Of a stretch of 64,000 bases of DNA, positions 10,360 to 20,534 are shown in pieces. Below the pieces are notes generated by a model. It searched no databases and was not told the origin of the DNA. It saw only the letters and a list, made by a program, of their open reading frames with translations. The first letter of the stretch is position 1; every line of letters begins with the position of its first letter. The DNA is from Muscardinus avellanarius (Eukaryota; Chordata; Mammalia; Rodentia; Gliridae): contig OY726571.1 in the NCBI GenBank assembly GCA_963383645.1, forward strand, positions 77,668,860 to 77,732,859. Direction: 5' to 3'. The translations under genes and the position numbers were made by a program.

Positions 10360-11873
10360 CAGGCTTTTCTTATAATTTAAGAGGCTTCAGAGAATTATTG
10401 CGTCTTGGCGGCTCCAGAACTCTGCGTAGAAGGGGCTAAGGTAGCAGCCCCAGATGGAGGAGCTATGATTTCAAAACAAGCATGTTGGTTTTACTTAGAG
10501 TTACATCTGTTTGAACGGTCTTAATGGGTATTTGGCCTGGGATATGGAGGTAAATAATTGGGGTTAGGGGTGGAGTCAGTGGAGACGGAAAAGCCCTACG
10601 GAAGCTACCTTCCGGTTACCTCTAAGAACGGAAAGGCTGGAAGTGGTATGTACAGTAGTCGATGAGACTGGATAGAGGAAATGGTGCTTCCACACTGAGA
10701 GCCGGTTATGTTTGCCTCTAGATTTCAAGGAAGAAGGAAGTCAAAAGCAAAATGTGATACTACTGGAGAAAGGCATCATAATGGGTAGAGAATGACCTCA
10801 CAGGAGATGGAAAAGGACAAGCAAAAGATTAGGGACATTTCCTATTCTCACACAACAAGGAAAGGGGTGTGAATGTAAAAGAAAGGGAGGGAAGGAGGGA
10901 GAGAGAGAAAATTTGAACCAATGAAGGTTAAAAATTTCAAAAACGAATGCTCCTGAGCTCGCTCTTAATCAAGCGGGTCGCAAGGCTGCCCACTGGCAGT
11001 AAGCACCGGGGGTTTGAGTAGCATCGTTGTCTGTGTTCTGATAATTGTATATATCTATTAACCTTAGGAGTGGTCAAAGAAAAAAATAAGAAAACCTTAC
11101 AAAGCCATCCTAAAATGTTTCGCTGCTTGGAATTAGAATGTTTCACGTTGGCTGTTGTGTCTGTGATGTGGGTGGGGACTGGACAGCAGGTTCCAGGAGG
11201 GGGCAGCAGCGCTGTAAGCATTTGACTTGGGTTTGCGCTTTCTGTGTTCACTCGGCTTTCAAAATTTAAGTCGTGATGTGTTTCTTTCCTTATTACCTTA
11301 ACTAATGGAAAAGATAAGGTCTCTGAAGCTACGTAATAATCGCACAATAAATTTATTAGCCTCACATTATTAAACATGGCAATTGTGGAAAATACAAAGG
11401 GACTGAAGGTTATCTTCATATATGATAGTTCTAATGGAAGCATTTGGTATGATTTAGGCTGCATTTTGTCCTGACTGGGTGTGCCATTTATATAATAAGA
11501 CATTCAGAAAAGGCTCACCAGCTTAACTAGCTTTTAAAATATATACTGGAGAGTATATGACTAATTGGGATTGTTGAAAGAATTTTTAACACATAAACAT
11601 TAATTTTTTATTGAGCAGAGACTGAATTGAAAAAGGCTAAACTTACAAGTTAAAATAATTTGACGATCTCACTGAGGATTCAGAATTTTGGAAAATGTAA
11701 ATAAATTAAAATGTAGGCAGTGTTTTACCATCTGTAATGAATTAGCATTCCCTTTTTACCAGCTGCTGCTGGGGCTTTCGAAGCTGACTCAGGATATGAG
11801 CACTGGTGAGTTGCTGCTGATAAATACAAGAACCTGTAGTTTGAACCTTGCAGAGCTGGACTGGTGATTAGAA
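10360..11873. other. Unique intronic DNA with a long antisense open frame
   Basis: No interspersed repeat recognised. The 188-codon frame at 10937-11503 on the minus strand is the longest non-repeat frame apart from the CDKAL1 one, but it has no recognisable domain or splice context. A CTCF-like motif lies at 11193. Confidence 0.5.
11193..11207 (+). promoter_or_regulatory. CTCF-like binding motif
   Basis: ccaggagggggcagc fits the CTCF core CCASYAGRKGGCRSY at 14 of 15 positions, failing only at Y. It lies in repeat-free DNA. Motif-level evidence only. Confidence 0.45.
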
Positions 11874-11884
11874 AAGTCTCTGCC

Positions 11885-11896
11885 TTTCCTTCCTTC

Positions 11897-11960
<64 letters not shown>

Positions 11961-11979
11961 TCTCTCTCTCTCTCTCTCT

Positions 11980-12010
<31 letters not shown>
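11885..12010 (+). repeat. Compound (CTTT)n-(TC)n-(GT)n microsatellite
   Basis: (CTTT)n at 11885-11959, (TC)n at 11960-11982, (GT)n at 11983-12010; the minus-strand tail of the adjoining SINE. Confidence 0.97.
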
Positions 12011-12013
<3 letters not shown>

Positions 12014-12180
12014 GGGGGTGGAACCCAGTGGCATTCTACCTTTGAGCCATACTCCCTATTTTATCCTTATATTTGGAAACAGGGTCTCACTAAGTTGCTG
12101 AGAGGCTGGCTTGTGAACCTGTGATCCTCCTGTCTCAGATCCCCAAGTACTAGGATTACAAGGGTCCGCCCTTCCCACCT
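11885..12180 (-). mobile_element. Composite B1/ID SINE with expanded microsatellite tail
   Basis: The antisense ID and B1 halves occupy about 12011-12180, and the tail side is a long compound microsatellite. The exact repeat aagtctctgcc at 11874 and 12181 brackets the whole unit, showing that the microsatellite is the SINE tail. Confidence 0.92.
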
Positions 12181-12191
12181 AAGTCTCTGCC

Positions 12192-12554
12192 ATTTTAAGT
12201 AGCAGATTCTTCTGCTCTGGGTGCAAATTAAGTGTACACTTGGTGTATAGCTGTTGCCAGAAAGAGGAGTATGATTTTGTGCTGCCGGCTGCCAACCCTG
12301 AGAACCTTCAGGTTGCCCTTGCTTTCGAGAGTAAAGTCATTCATGGAGGGAAAAGACAAATAAGCAAAAACTCGGTAGCAGTCATCTCTTATGCAGCAGA
12401 CATTTCATAGGCAAAATGGCAGGATCTATATGTTGGTGGGAAATTCATACCACAGGTTAAGTTCACTATTGTTCTTTTCCTTTCCAAAGCATTTATCCTC
12501 AACATGTGGGAGATAATATTTTCTTGGAAAGACTATTTATTTTTCCAGCCAGAG
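12192..12554. other. Unique intronic DNA
   Basis: No gene or named repeat recognised. Confidence 0.5.
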
Positions 12555-12710
12555 AGATGTAAATCCAGTTCTGTGGCTTCTTGGCCATGTGATATTGTGA
12601 ATCAAATTTCTTAAACTTTCAGAACCTCAGTTTCCTCGACTATAATATGAAAGAGCATCTATAACATCCATCTGGTAGGGCTGTTAGAGCAATTGACATT
12701 CTATGAAGAG
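12555..12710 (+). mobile_element. MIR fragment
   Basis: MIR core and downstream order: 'gttctgtggcttcttggccatgtgat...aacctcagtttcctcgactataatatgaaagagcatctataa...gtagggctgttagag'. Confidence 0.7.
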
Positions 12711-12731
12711 CCACCCCAGTTGGATGCTGGG

Positions 12732-12930
12732 TTTTTTTTTTTTTTGTGTGTGTGTGTGTGTGGTACTGAGGTTCTTGGAAACCCTTCTACCTTAGGGCTA
12801 CACTCCCAGACCTATTTTATTTTTGGAAACAGAGTCTCTTAAGCCAGCATGGCTGGCTTCGAACCTGCACAGTCCTCCTGTCTCCACCTCCCAACTGCTG
12901 GGATTACAAGCGTGCGCCACCACACCCGGC
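12732..12930 (-). mobile_element. Composite B1/ID SINE, type B
   Basis: Antisense copy with a T-run and (GT)n tail. The repeat tggatgctg at 12721 and 12932 is the target duplication. Confidence 0.92.
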
Positions 12931-12940
12931 GTGGATGCTG

Positions 12941-13453
12941 TTTTTATGGGCCTGAAAATACGTCACCACTGTGTTACTCAGCGGAATAGTACCCATCCCA
13001 GAGAGCTGCTGCGGTCCCACGCCACACCACGCGAGATCTGAGATACTACCAGTACAAGAACTGCATAAAAGGGTTTAAGCAGTTTCTCTGTAATAAGGTG
13101 GAATAAGGCCGAAGGATAGTGCATTCATTTCAAAGACATTACTTCTGTGCTTAGTATGTTCTTCCTGTTTTCCCTTGGTGTAGACTTGTTAAAAAGATAA
13201 ATTATTATCAAAAGATTTTTTGGTTAAAGTTGCAACTTTTGGGTGTTTTAAATGTTTCTATTGTCAGTTTTCCCCAAACTCAATGTCTTCTGATTCTATA
13301 AATAGTAACAGTCAAATCTAGCATTTATTGTATAATTAACAGACATTTTGGATTTTTCCCTCAGTTTAATGAGACCAGTCACTTTCCTGTTGAGTGTTTT
13401 ATTTTTGAACCCTTAGAGAAAACAATCGATTAAAAGATTGACTGGTTCCCATT

Positions 13454-13456
<3 letters not shown>
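12941..13456. other. Unique intronic DNA
   Basis: No gene or named repeat; AT-rich, with a few CpGs next to the SINE. Confidence 0.5.

Positions 13457-13493
<37 letters not shown>
13457..13493 (+). repeat. (CA)n microsatellite
   Basis: About 18 CA units, not attached to a SINE. Confidence 0.97.
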
Positions 13494-13494
<1 letters not shown>

Positions 13495-13828
13495 CTCTCT
13501 CTCCTTTATTACTAATCTTATTACAAATTAGATTTCTTCTAGACACTACAAATTTACATGCTAGCCTGAACCATCTTAAAAAAAAATCAGTAAATTTATT
13601 TAGTCAACGTATTTAACATGAGGTACATGGTAGGTATTGGAGACAGAAGTAGCACCACAATTCTAGCCACAGAAGCTAATGTTCTCATATGGGTTGGTAG
13701 GATGGAGTGACTGTGTGTAAACAGGAGCCTCCATATGCATTCACACCTTGTTCCCATCAGCCCTGTGATGGGGAAGACTTGTGTGGCTAGGAAAGGTTTT
13801 TTGCAGGCAGCAATGTAAACTATGGAAC
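13494..13828. other. Unique intronic DNA
   Basis: No gene or named repeat recognised. Confidence 0.5.
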
Positions 13829-14049
13829 CCTAGCTGGGTGTGGTGGCGGATGCTTATAATCCCAGTTCTTGGGAGGCTGACACAGACTAGAGGTTGGAGG
13901 ACAGCCTCAGCAACTTAGGATCCTGTTTCAAAATGAAAAATATAATGGGGGGGGGGCGGTGCGTGGAGGTGTAGCTTAGAGGTAGAATGCCCCTGAGTTT
14001 AATTCCCAGCAGGCTCCCTCCTCAATTTAAACGAATAAATAAATACATA
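13829..14049 (+). mobile_element. Composite B1/ID SINE (type A, diverged)
   Basis: Sense copy from tagctgggtgtggtggcgg to an AAAT-rich tail, with a G-run in the linker. The target duplication tatggaac lies at 13821 and 14050. Confidence 0.9.
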
Positions 14050-14057
14050 TATGGAAC

Positions 14058-15127
14058 ACTTCACCAAAAGTAGGTTTGTAACAGCAGATTTTGACTCAGA
14101 TATGAAAATACTTCAACTGTTTAATAAAGCATAGCGATTCTGAGCCTGATAGATTTGTGAAGGCAGTGTGCAGGACTTTGTAATCAAAAGCCCACTGAGA
14201 TTGAAGGAGTTTTCAGTCTGATATCTTGAAAGTGTCTCTGGGCCTTTCAGAGCCCTCTTCTCTGTAATTGCTACCTGTTCCCATCGTCACAGAACCCTCC
14301 GGCTGACCACTGAGGTGATCTATCTGACCACCACCAGACCAGCCCAGCTCTCTGCCTTGGGGCTCGGCCTGTGTCATTGATTTACTAGTGACTCACTGAG
14401 CCTTTCCCTGCCTGGCTCTGACCCCACTTCCTCAGCTGTAGTTCAGCATGAACTCAGAGAACCTGTTTGTGATCCTAAATTAGTTCCTTGCACACATTTC
14501 TCACTCTTACTCATCCGTGTGTGACTCAGGCCTTGGTCCTTGTTTTCAGAGTGCGCTTTGGGGTCACTGAATTGAACCCGCCTTCTCTTAGAAACCTTCT
14601 CTTAGAAGCAGAATCTCTTACTTTCCCTGTTTTGACTTGTTCCTTGAAGGGTTGAAGTGTCTGTTGTGGGCGTTGTGCGGTCGTTATCCCAGCTTCTGAG
14701 GCTGGGAAGCTAGCCAGCTGTGGTCTCTATTTCCCGCCTCCCCCCCCCACGCCCCCCAACACCCACTTCCTGTTCCTCCTGTCAGATGACCACCCTGGGC
14801 CCTGCGCATGTGTCTCCAGCATTCCCTACCAAGATGGTGGGTCTTTGCTGACCCTGCTTTCTTCTTCCACCCTGAGCTCAAAATTGCTGCATCTGGTTTG
14901 GAACCTGCCCTGATTTCTTCTTCAGAAAGAACCTCTCCTTTTCAACACTATTGTCTATTTAGTGATACATATTACTTCCGCTTTTTGTTGTAGTTCTTGG
15001 TGTTATGTATGTCTTGGCACCTCGACTAGATTGTAAGCATCTCATATAGAGAATTTTGCCAATGGAGTAGCCTGGGGCACATTGTTGAAAGTAACTAAGA
15101 AAAGCAAGATTGAGTTCCCTTCTCATC
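14058..15127. other. Unique intronic DNA
   Basis: About 1.1 kb with no recognised repeat, moderately GC-rich at 14260-14880 and containing a C-run near 14740. Open frames are short and unremarkable. Confidence 0.5.
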
Positions 15128-15308
15128 TTTTTATTGTTCCCCCCCATACTGAGGATGGAACCCAGAGGCATTGTACCTCAGAACTATCCCCCCAGTCCAA
15201 TTTTTTAGTCTTTTTTATTTTTTCATTTTTTGAAACAGGGTCTCACTGAGTTGTGAAGGGTCTCGCTAAATAGCTGAGGCTGCCCGTGAACCATGATCTG
15301 CCTGGCCT
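15128..15308 (-). mobile_element. Composite B1/ID SINE with internal deletion
   Basis: Antisense ID half and most of the B1 half, but the segment between catgatc and ctggc (normally about 50 bases, cagcctcccaaa...caccac) is missing. The target duplication ccttctcat is at 15118 and 15309, so the deletion is internal rather than a truncated insertion. Confidence 0.85.
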
Positions 15309-15458
15309 CCTTCTCATGTATTTTTAACTTACAAGTTTCTCCCTCTTCACTGAGGCTTTGATCTCAACAGCCCTTTCTGTGCTTACCTAACCTAACACAG
15401 GTTCTCCCCAACCCTTCTTTCACGCAGTGCTTTTGTCCTAGATTCCCTTAAGTTTTCA

Positions 15459-15688
15459 ATTTTTTTTTCTTTTTTTTTTTTTTGGTCCTACTGGGGAAGA
15501 AACTCAGGGGCATTCTACCTCTGAGCTGAACCCAAAGCCCTATTTTTTCTTTTCTCCCCCCCCCAAAAAAAAAAAAAAAAAAAACAAACCAGGGTCTTAA
15601 TAGGTTGCAGAGAGCCTAAATAAATTGCTGAAGAACCTATGATCCTCCTAGTACTGGAATTGCCAGCTTGTACCACCATGCCGGGCTT
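15459..15688 (-). mobile_element. Composite B1/ID SINE, diverged, with A/C-run linker
   Basis: Antisense copy with a C-run plus A-run of about 30 bases in the linker. The B1 half is degraded and ends caccatgccgggct. Confidence 0.8.
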
Positions 15689-16054
15689 CAGTTAACCATA
15701 ACAGCCTATCAGGCTTATATAAGTCCCCCCTAGTAGTAATTCTTTTAGTACCAAGATAGAAAAGTACCAAGATAGAAAAGTATCTGCAGAGTTTAAGGAT
15801 TGATAACCACGTAGCTCTCTATTCTGATTTGCAAACCCTGAAAAATTTCTCCTATTACCTACAAAACCAAGCTCCCTAAAAGGGGCAAGGCTCTTTGGTA
15901 GTGTGAGGAGTGGACAAAGAAATTGGTTTGAAGTATTGCTTTTCTGTGGACACAAGTAGAGTTCACCTCTTAGATTCAGAACTGCTCTTCTGTGGTTAAA
16001 AAAAAAAAATATTCTTAATAAATAATATTTCCTGCTTGAGGTACCATCCACTTT
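15689..16054. other. Unique intronic DNA
   Basis: No named repeat; contains the 16-base tandem pair at 15750. Confidence 0.5.
15750..15781. repeat. Two-copy tandem duplication, period 16
   Basis: accaagatagaaaagt occurs twice in direct succession without mismatch. Confidence 0.95.
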
Positions 16055-16160
16055 GACAGTCTTTTTATGTCATTTAACTTTTCACAAAACAACCTTTTTG
16101 GGGCTTCATTATTCCCACTTTGACAGATGAAGAACTGGAGATTTGAAGTTTCATTTAGAA
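16055..16160 (+). mobile_element. MIR fragment
   Basis: 'tttatgtcatttaacttttcacaaaacaacc...ttcattattcccactttgacagatgaagaactggag' follows the MIR order. Confidence 0.65.
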
Positions 16161-16718
16161 AGCACAAAGGAATATCCTGGGGTCAGGCTTACTGTTGTCT
16201 AGGGCTGGCATTTTGAAATTTAAACTTTGTTCTCCTTTGATACTTGATATGATCAAATTCCTTCTGTCCCTGCTGGGTTTCCTAGACAGCCCTCCTCTGA
16301 CTTTTTTAGCTTCTCTAATTCTAAAAAGCATCCCTGCTTCTCCTGTGCTGGGAACCCTGGAGCCATGCTGAGCCAGGGAATCCTGCTCACCCAACAGGAA
16401 GTTGGCCAGGTTTTAAACCCAGCCTCTTCCCTTCAGTCTCCATTTCCTTCCCTTCTCTCTCCATTAAAGGCTTGCCCTGACCATTTTTAAACTATAGTAC
16501 AAAATTTTGATGGTCATGATGATCTTTGTGCTCTGTCAGTCTGTCTCTATCTTTTGCTTCTTGACATTTGAACCTCTGTGCACCTTCCTTGACCAGGCCT
16601 GGGTCAAGGAGCAGCCTGACATTGTTCTTGCTATGATAGTATCAGAAAAGTATTTCTTTATCATGATAATAGAGTTACTTGGCTTAGAGGTTGTGGCTTC
16701 CTTAGTTCAGTGGTTTTT
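16161..16718. other. Unique intronic DNA
   Basis: No gene or named repeat recognised. Confidence 0.5.
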
Positions 16719-16951
16719 TGTTTTTTTTTTTTTTTTTTCTTTCCTCCCAGTACTGGAGATAGGGAACCCAGGAGCATTCTACCTCTGAGCTACACCCCCA
16801 GCCCTACTTTTTATTCTTTATTTTGAAACAGGGTCTTCACTGAGTTGCAAAGGGCCTCACTAAGTAGCAGCTGAGGCTGTCTTCTAATTGCGATCTTCCT
16901 GTCTCAGCCTTCCAAATACTGGAATTACAAGCATGCGCCACCATGCCCAGC
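16719..16951 (-). mobile_element. Composite B1/ID SINE (type A)
   Basis: Antisense copy with an interrupted poly-T of about 25 bases. Flanks agttcagtggtttttt and agttgagtgatttttt match as a target duplication. Confidence 0.9.
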
Positions 16952-18259
16952 AGTTGAGTGATTTTTTTTTAAAAAGTGTTTTGTTAAATAAGTTGTTTTC
17001 TCTAACACGTTTACATGAGGGGCACATTTTATATTTGAGTTTTCATAAGCAATTTCCTTATGCATTAACATGAAAAAGTTTTCCAAGGGCTTTTGAATAC
17101 TTAGACTATAAGTTAATAATAGTAGGTAGTTCTTTATATTTTGTTATGGTTTTGCTTTTTAACTCTGTCATTATACTAGATTCTTTTAGGTTTTGTAATT
17201 TTTAATATGCAACCAAAATGCCATATCCTCATATATGTCTTACATATTCAAATGTATTTTTGTAAAGTTGTTTCTGTTATTTACTAATTTCTTTATGGCA
17301 TGTGTCTTCTATGTATAAATGGACTCCTCCTGAATTTATATATAATGTGAGTCTGAAAACACATTTGAAGGCTGATTTTCTTAAATTGAAACAATTCACT
17401 TAAGTGTCATGAAGGGGAGGATTGCTGAACAGGTTCCACAAGGACGGAGTATTAAATGTCTTACATTTGGTTCCTACACACTTGAGCAGCTAGGCCAGTG
17501 GGAGGGAATGCACAGGTAACCTGGAGGATGGGTTGCCGAGATACCTTGGCAAGGGACCATTGGCTCTCTAAGGATGAGAGGAGTCATCCTGGCATCTTCC
17601 CTTCTCACCTCTCCATTCATACTTAAATCTTGATCTTGAACATGTTTTAGGATGTAGATATGTGTTGAGATGGGCAAGGTAATATGCATCTAATATTTTT
17701 CTAGCATTGAAATTGAGTTGGGGATCACAAAGGAGGCAAAATCCAGAAACAGGGTTATATTTCATAATATCATTACCTAATTGAAAGAAACGTTTCACAA
17801 AAATGTATGGGGTAGGATTCCATTTTCCTAGATTTCTAGAACAGGCAAAACAAACCTGTGGTAGGGAAAAAAAAATAGATTATCTGTTGCCTGGAGGCAC
17901 GGGCATGGGAGAGAGTGTCTGATAAGTGTATGGGGTCACTTTGCAAAGGAGTGGCACTGATCTACTTCTTGAGAGTAATTCAGGTTGCACAGGTGTGTAG
18001 ATTTGTCAGAACTCACTTAAGATCTGTGCATCTGGTTTTCTCTAAATTTTGCATCAGATAAAACACTAGCTCATGGTATAAACAAGAAAAAATAACCAGG
18101 AGCTGGGTAGATGATCCTCATGTAGTGACATAAAACAGCTGCATGTTTATGGGACTGTTCGCGCAGCCTTGGGCAGTCAGCCTGGTGCAGTACAATGGCT
18201 CGCCATGTATGTTAATGGCTACCCCTGTAGGCTACATCGTGATGTGTCTCCTGGCTTCA
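16952..18259. other. Unique AT-rich intronic DNA
   Basis: About 1.3 kb without recognised repeats or genes. The right end abuts the solo LTR. Confidence 0.5.
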
Positions 18260-18264
18260 CTATC
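18260..18264. repeat. Target-site duplication of the solo LTR, left copy
   Basis: ctatc here and at 18589-18593 bracket the LTR exactly. Confidence 0.85.
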
Positions 18265-18368
18265 TGATAAGTAAAATAAAAAATTAAATGCGAGTAAAAT
18301 AAAAATAATGTGCGTACGGCGGAGTGTGAAAAACACGAGAGAGGTCCGGTACACATGGCAAGTAAAGT

Positions 18369-18374
18369 TTTAAT
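18369..18374 (-). terminator. Poly(A) signal of the solo LTR
   Basis: ATTAAA on the minus strand, followed by CTTTACTTGCC and then pyrimidine-rich and GT-rich sequence, as at retroviral R/U5 junctions. Confidence 0.6.
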
Positions 18375-18452
18375 GGCACGGTTCTCCCGGGGATCAGGGC
18401 GAGGCACTGTGGGGCCCGCGCGCCTGTCCGAAGCTAGAGGACGCGGGCTCTC

Positions 18453-18461
18453 CTTTTAAAG
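18453..18461 (-). promoter_or_regulatory. TATA-like box of the solo LTR
   Basis: On the minus strand this reads CTTTAAAAG. It is about 85 bases upstream of the ATTAAA signal, a usual LTR promoter-to-poly(A) layout. Confidence 0.6.
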
Positions 18462-18466
18462 GCATG

Positions 18467-18480
18467 CATCTCGCGAGATG
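18467..18480. promoter_or_regulatory. CATCTCG/CGAGATG palindrome with BANP-type core
   Basis: A perfect 14-base palindrome that contains TCTCGCGAGA, the motif known to be bound by BANP in unmethylated CpG promoters. It lies about ten bases upstream of the LTR's TATA-like box in LTR orientation. Confidence 0.6.
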
Positions 18481-18588
18481 GGGGTTTACTCGCAGGAACG
18501 CCCAATTCTCCCGGGGGTTTCAGCCCCTCCCTTGCCCTGCAGAGGTCATATGACACAAAGTCACATGAGTGCAGGACCCAACTTAACA

Positions 18589-18593
18589 CTATC
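18589..18593. repeat. Target-site duplication of the solo LTR, right copy
   Basis: ctatc directly after the terminal aca of the LTR. Confidence 0.85.
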
Positions 18594-19021
18594 CATTTGT
18601 ACATGCTAAGCAAGATGCACAAAGAACGTTTAGGGAGGTTTTTCTTCTCAAGGATGTCTTCCCTGGTGGTGAAAGCTTTGAGTTCCAGATTGGAACACCG
18701 TGAGCAGCCATGAAGAAACACATGCTCAGCAATGCACAGGGAAGAGATTGCACAGTAGATATTCTGGGATTCTTCAGGAGAGAAAAAAACATTCATAAAA
18801 TCACGTTTTTCTGTTAATGGCCATCACAATTTCAACTAATCTGAAGGAAAATAAACATGTAGTGGTTCTCAGAACCTTCTGAGGACTCTCAGGTTTTCTA
18901 TCCTGAGCTCTCTAGAGATCCTTTAACATTCCTTAAAATAAGCCACTTGGATTAATGGTTCTAAATTTTTTCCTGTGTTCATCTGCCAGAGATTCTGTCT
19001 TGATGGGTCTGGGATGACCTT
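18594..19021. other. Unique intronic DNA
   Basis: No gene or named repeat recognised; overlapping antisense frames are partly driven by the LTR. Confidence 0.5.
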
Positions 19022-19025
19022 AGTC

Positions 19026-19248
19026 TTTTTTTTTTTTTTTTTTTAAATACTGAATATTGAACCCAGGGGGCATTCAACCTCTGAGCTATACCTCTATCCC
19101 TTAAAAAAAATTTTTTTTTTTCCAATTTGAAATAGGATTTCACTAAACTGCTGTGGGGCTTGCTGAGTTGCTGAGGCTGGCCTTGAACCTGTGGTCCTGT
19201 CTCTGCCTCCCAAGCACTGGAACTCCAGGTGTGCCCCCGCACTGGGCT
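19026..19248 (-). mobile_element. Composite B1/ID SINE, older copy
   Basis: Antisense copy: poly-T, ID half tgaatattgaacccaggggg, A/T-run linker, B1 half gctgaggctggccttgaacc, ending at ggcttg. CpGs are mostly lost. Confidence 0.85.
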
Positions 19249-19295
19249 TGAATTCAGCAACAACTGCACTCCAGTCACTCTTCCGAAAGCTTCCT

Positions 19296-19450
19296 CTGCA
19301 TTAGCTTGTTTAATCTTCACACAAGAGGGAGATGATATTATCTCCTGTCACACAGGAAGAAACAAGAAAGAAAGTAAATAATTTGCCCCCAGCACAACCA
19401 GAGTAGGTGGGAGGGTCAGGCTTTAAAGTAGGCTTGCAGACTCCAGAGCT
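19296..19450 (+). mobile_element. MIR fragment
   Basis: 'tagcttgtttaatcttcacac...gatgatattatctcctgtcacacaggaagaaac...ataatttgcccccagcacaaccag...ttgcagactccagagct' is MIR order. Confidence 0.7.
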
Positions 19451-20437
19451 AGAGGCTTAGGCAGTAATTTACGTGGGTTCTAGGGAGGAGGGCTTGTTCA
19501 TTTTGAGGGTTGGAAGGAGTTTTCTAGAGGATAGTACTGAGCAAGAGTCTTAGTCCTCCCTCTCCTTAACTCCTCACCATGCCCCCACTGCAATGATCTT
19601 GACCCACATGGATCCAGAGGCTTTGTGGGGTCTGGCGTGATGCCTGCTGTGGGCAGGAAGGCCTCCCCAACGCCCTGGCCAGTGGCCTCCCTCCTCATGC
19701 ATCCCGCCCTCCTGCTCGTTTCCTAGTGGCTTACAGGGCTCCTGGGCTCTTGTGCTCACCTGCTTTTCTTTTTAAGCTGTGGTCTGTCTCTAGGCTTCCC
19801 CTCTCATTCTGATTAGTGGCGGTCACTCTTGCCTTTTGAGCACCATTGTGACTTGTGGCTGTGGCCCGGGCTTCTCTGTTAAAAGCTGATGCTTTTATTA
19901 CCACCGCCACCCCAGAAAGAACAAACTGGACCCAGAAGTCGAGCTTGGGTTTGATTAAGGTAACGCAGGCCATGTGGAGACATGCTAGACGAAGCATCGG
20001 AGATGGGGTCGGCAAAACCCAGGCTGGGAAGAACTTTATAAGACCCAGGCCAGAGTTTATTCAACAAAGGAGTAGGGAGCAGCTAGGAGGGAGGGAAGAG
20101 AAAGATGGAAGGGCATCTTAGCAATGAAGAGCTGCTTAAAAGGGAGATGAGAGATACACAGGCCCCTTGAGGACTTTTTTTAATTGGATGATTATAAGAC
20201 AATTAAAAATTGAATACTGATGGTTTTAAAAATTATTTTAGAGCTTTTAAAGTGTGGTAACAATGAGATATTTATGGATGAAAGACATATTTGAGTTTTG
20301 CCTCAAAATCCTTGGGGGGAAAGTGAGACTAGGTGACCAGTAGCTAATATTTGTTGAAGCTGACTGATATTCATTAACGACACTGTTAACTCTACTTGTA
20401 TTTGTGCTAGAAGTTTTCTACACGAAAAAGCTTAAGT
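19451..20437. other. Unique intronic DNA with a CpG-containing block
   Basis: Positions 19840-20110 hold about a dozen CpGs and GC-rich words. On the minus strand there are AATAAA words (near 20061 and 19892), so an old LTR is possible but not shown. The 88-codon frame at 19855-20121 has no domain. Confidence 0.35.
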
Positions 20438-20534
20438 GGCTGGTTTATAGCTCAGAGGCAGAGCACTGACCTAGCATGTATGAAACTCTGAATTCAATTC
20501 CCAGCACTGCAAAAAAATAAATAAATAAATAAAA
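20438..20534 (+). mobile_element. Free ID element (tRNA-derived SINE)
   Basis: ggctggtttatagctcagag, then gcagagcactgacctagcatg and aattcaattcccagcac, with an A-rich (AAAT)n tail. The pol III A-box and B-box regions are recognisable; no B1 half precedes it. Confidence 0.88.

Larger units (their letters stand above)
18265..18588 (-). mobile_element. Solo LTR of an endogenous retrovirus, CpG-rich
   Basis: Read on the minus strand, the 324-base unit starts TGTTAAG and ends TTATCA, obeying the TG...CA rule. It is flanked by the exact 5-base duplication ctatc (18260-18264 and 18589-18593). It carries a TATA-like box and an ATTAAA signal in the right order and spacing. CpG content is far above the surroundings, arguing for recent insertion. 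No internal retroviral sequence remains, so it is a solo LTR. The 5-base duplication fits class I or class III families; the family is not named. Confidence 0.85.

Noticed and set aside
11789..12124. KERKE- and SFFLSFF-rich frames on both strands
   Set aside because: Translation of the (CTTT)n/(TC)n microsatellite.
16719..16951. Candidate retroviral provirus sought around the LTRs
   Set aside because: No internal gag/pol/env-like frames were seen near the LTRs at 8536, 18265, 25797, 35310 or 35875; all look like solo or broken LTRs.
19840..20110. Promoter CpG island or LTR
   Set aside because: CpG content is raised but the block is short, and no TG...CA ends, duplication or start-site features were found; left as unexplained unique DNA.
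20438..20534. Possible tRNA gene
   Set aside because: A- and B-box-like words belong to an ID SINE with an A-rich tail. No acceptor stem or cloverleaf is formed, so not a tRNA gene.
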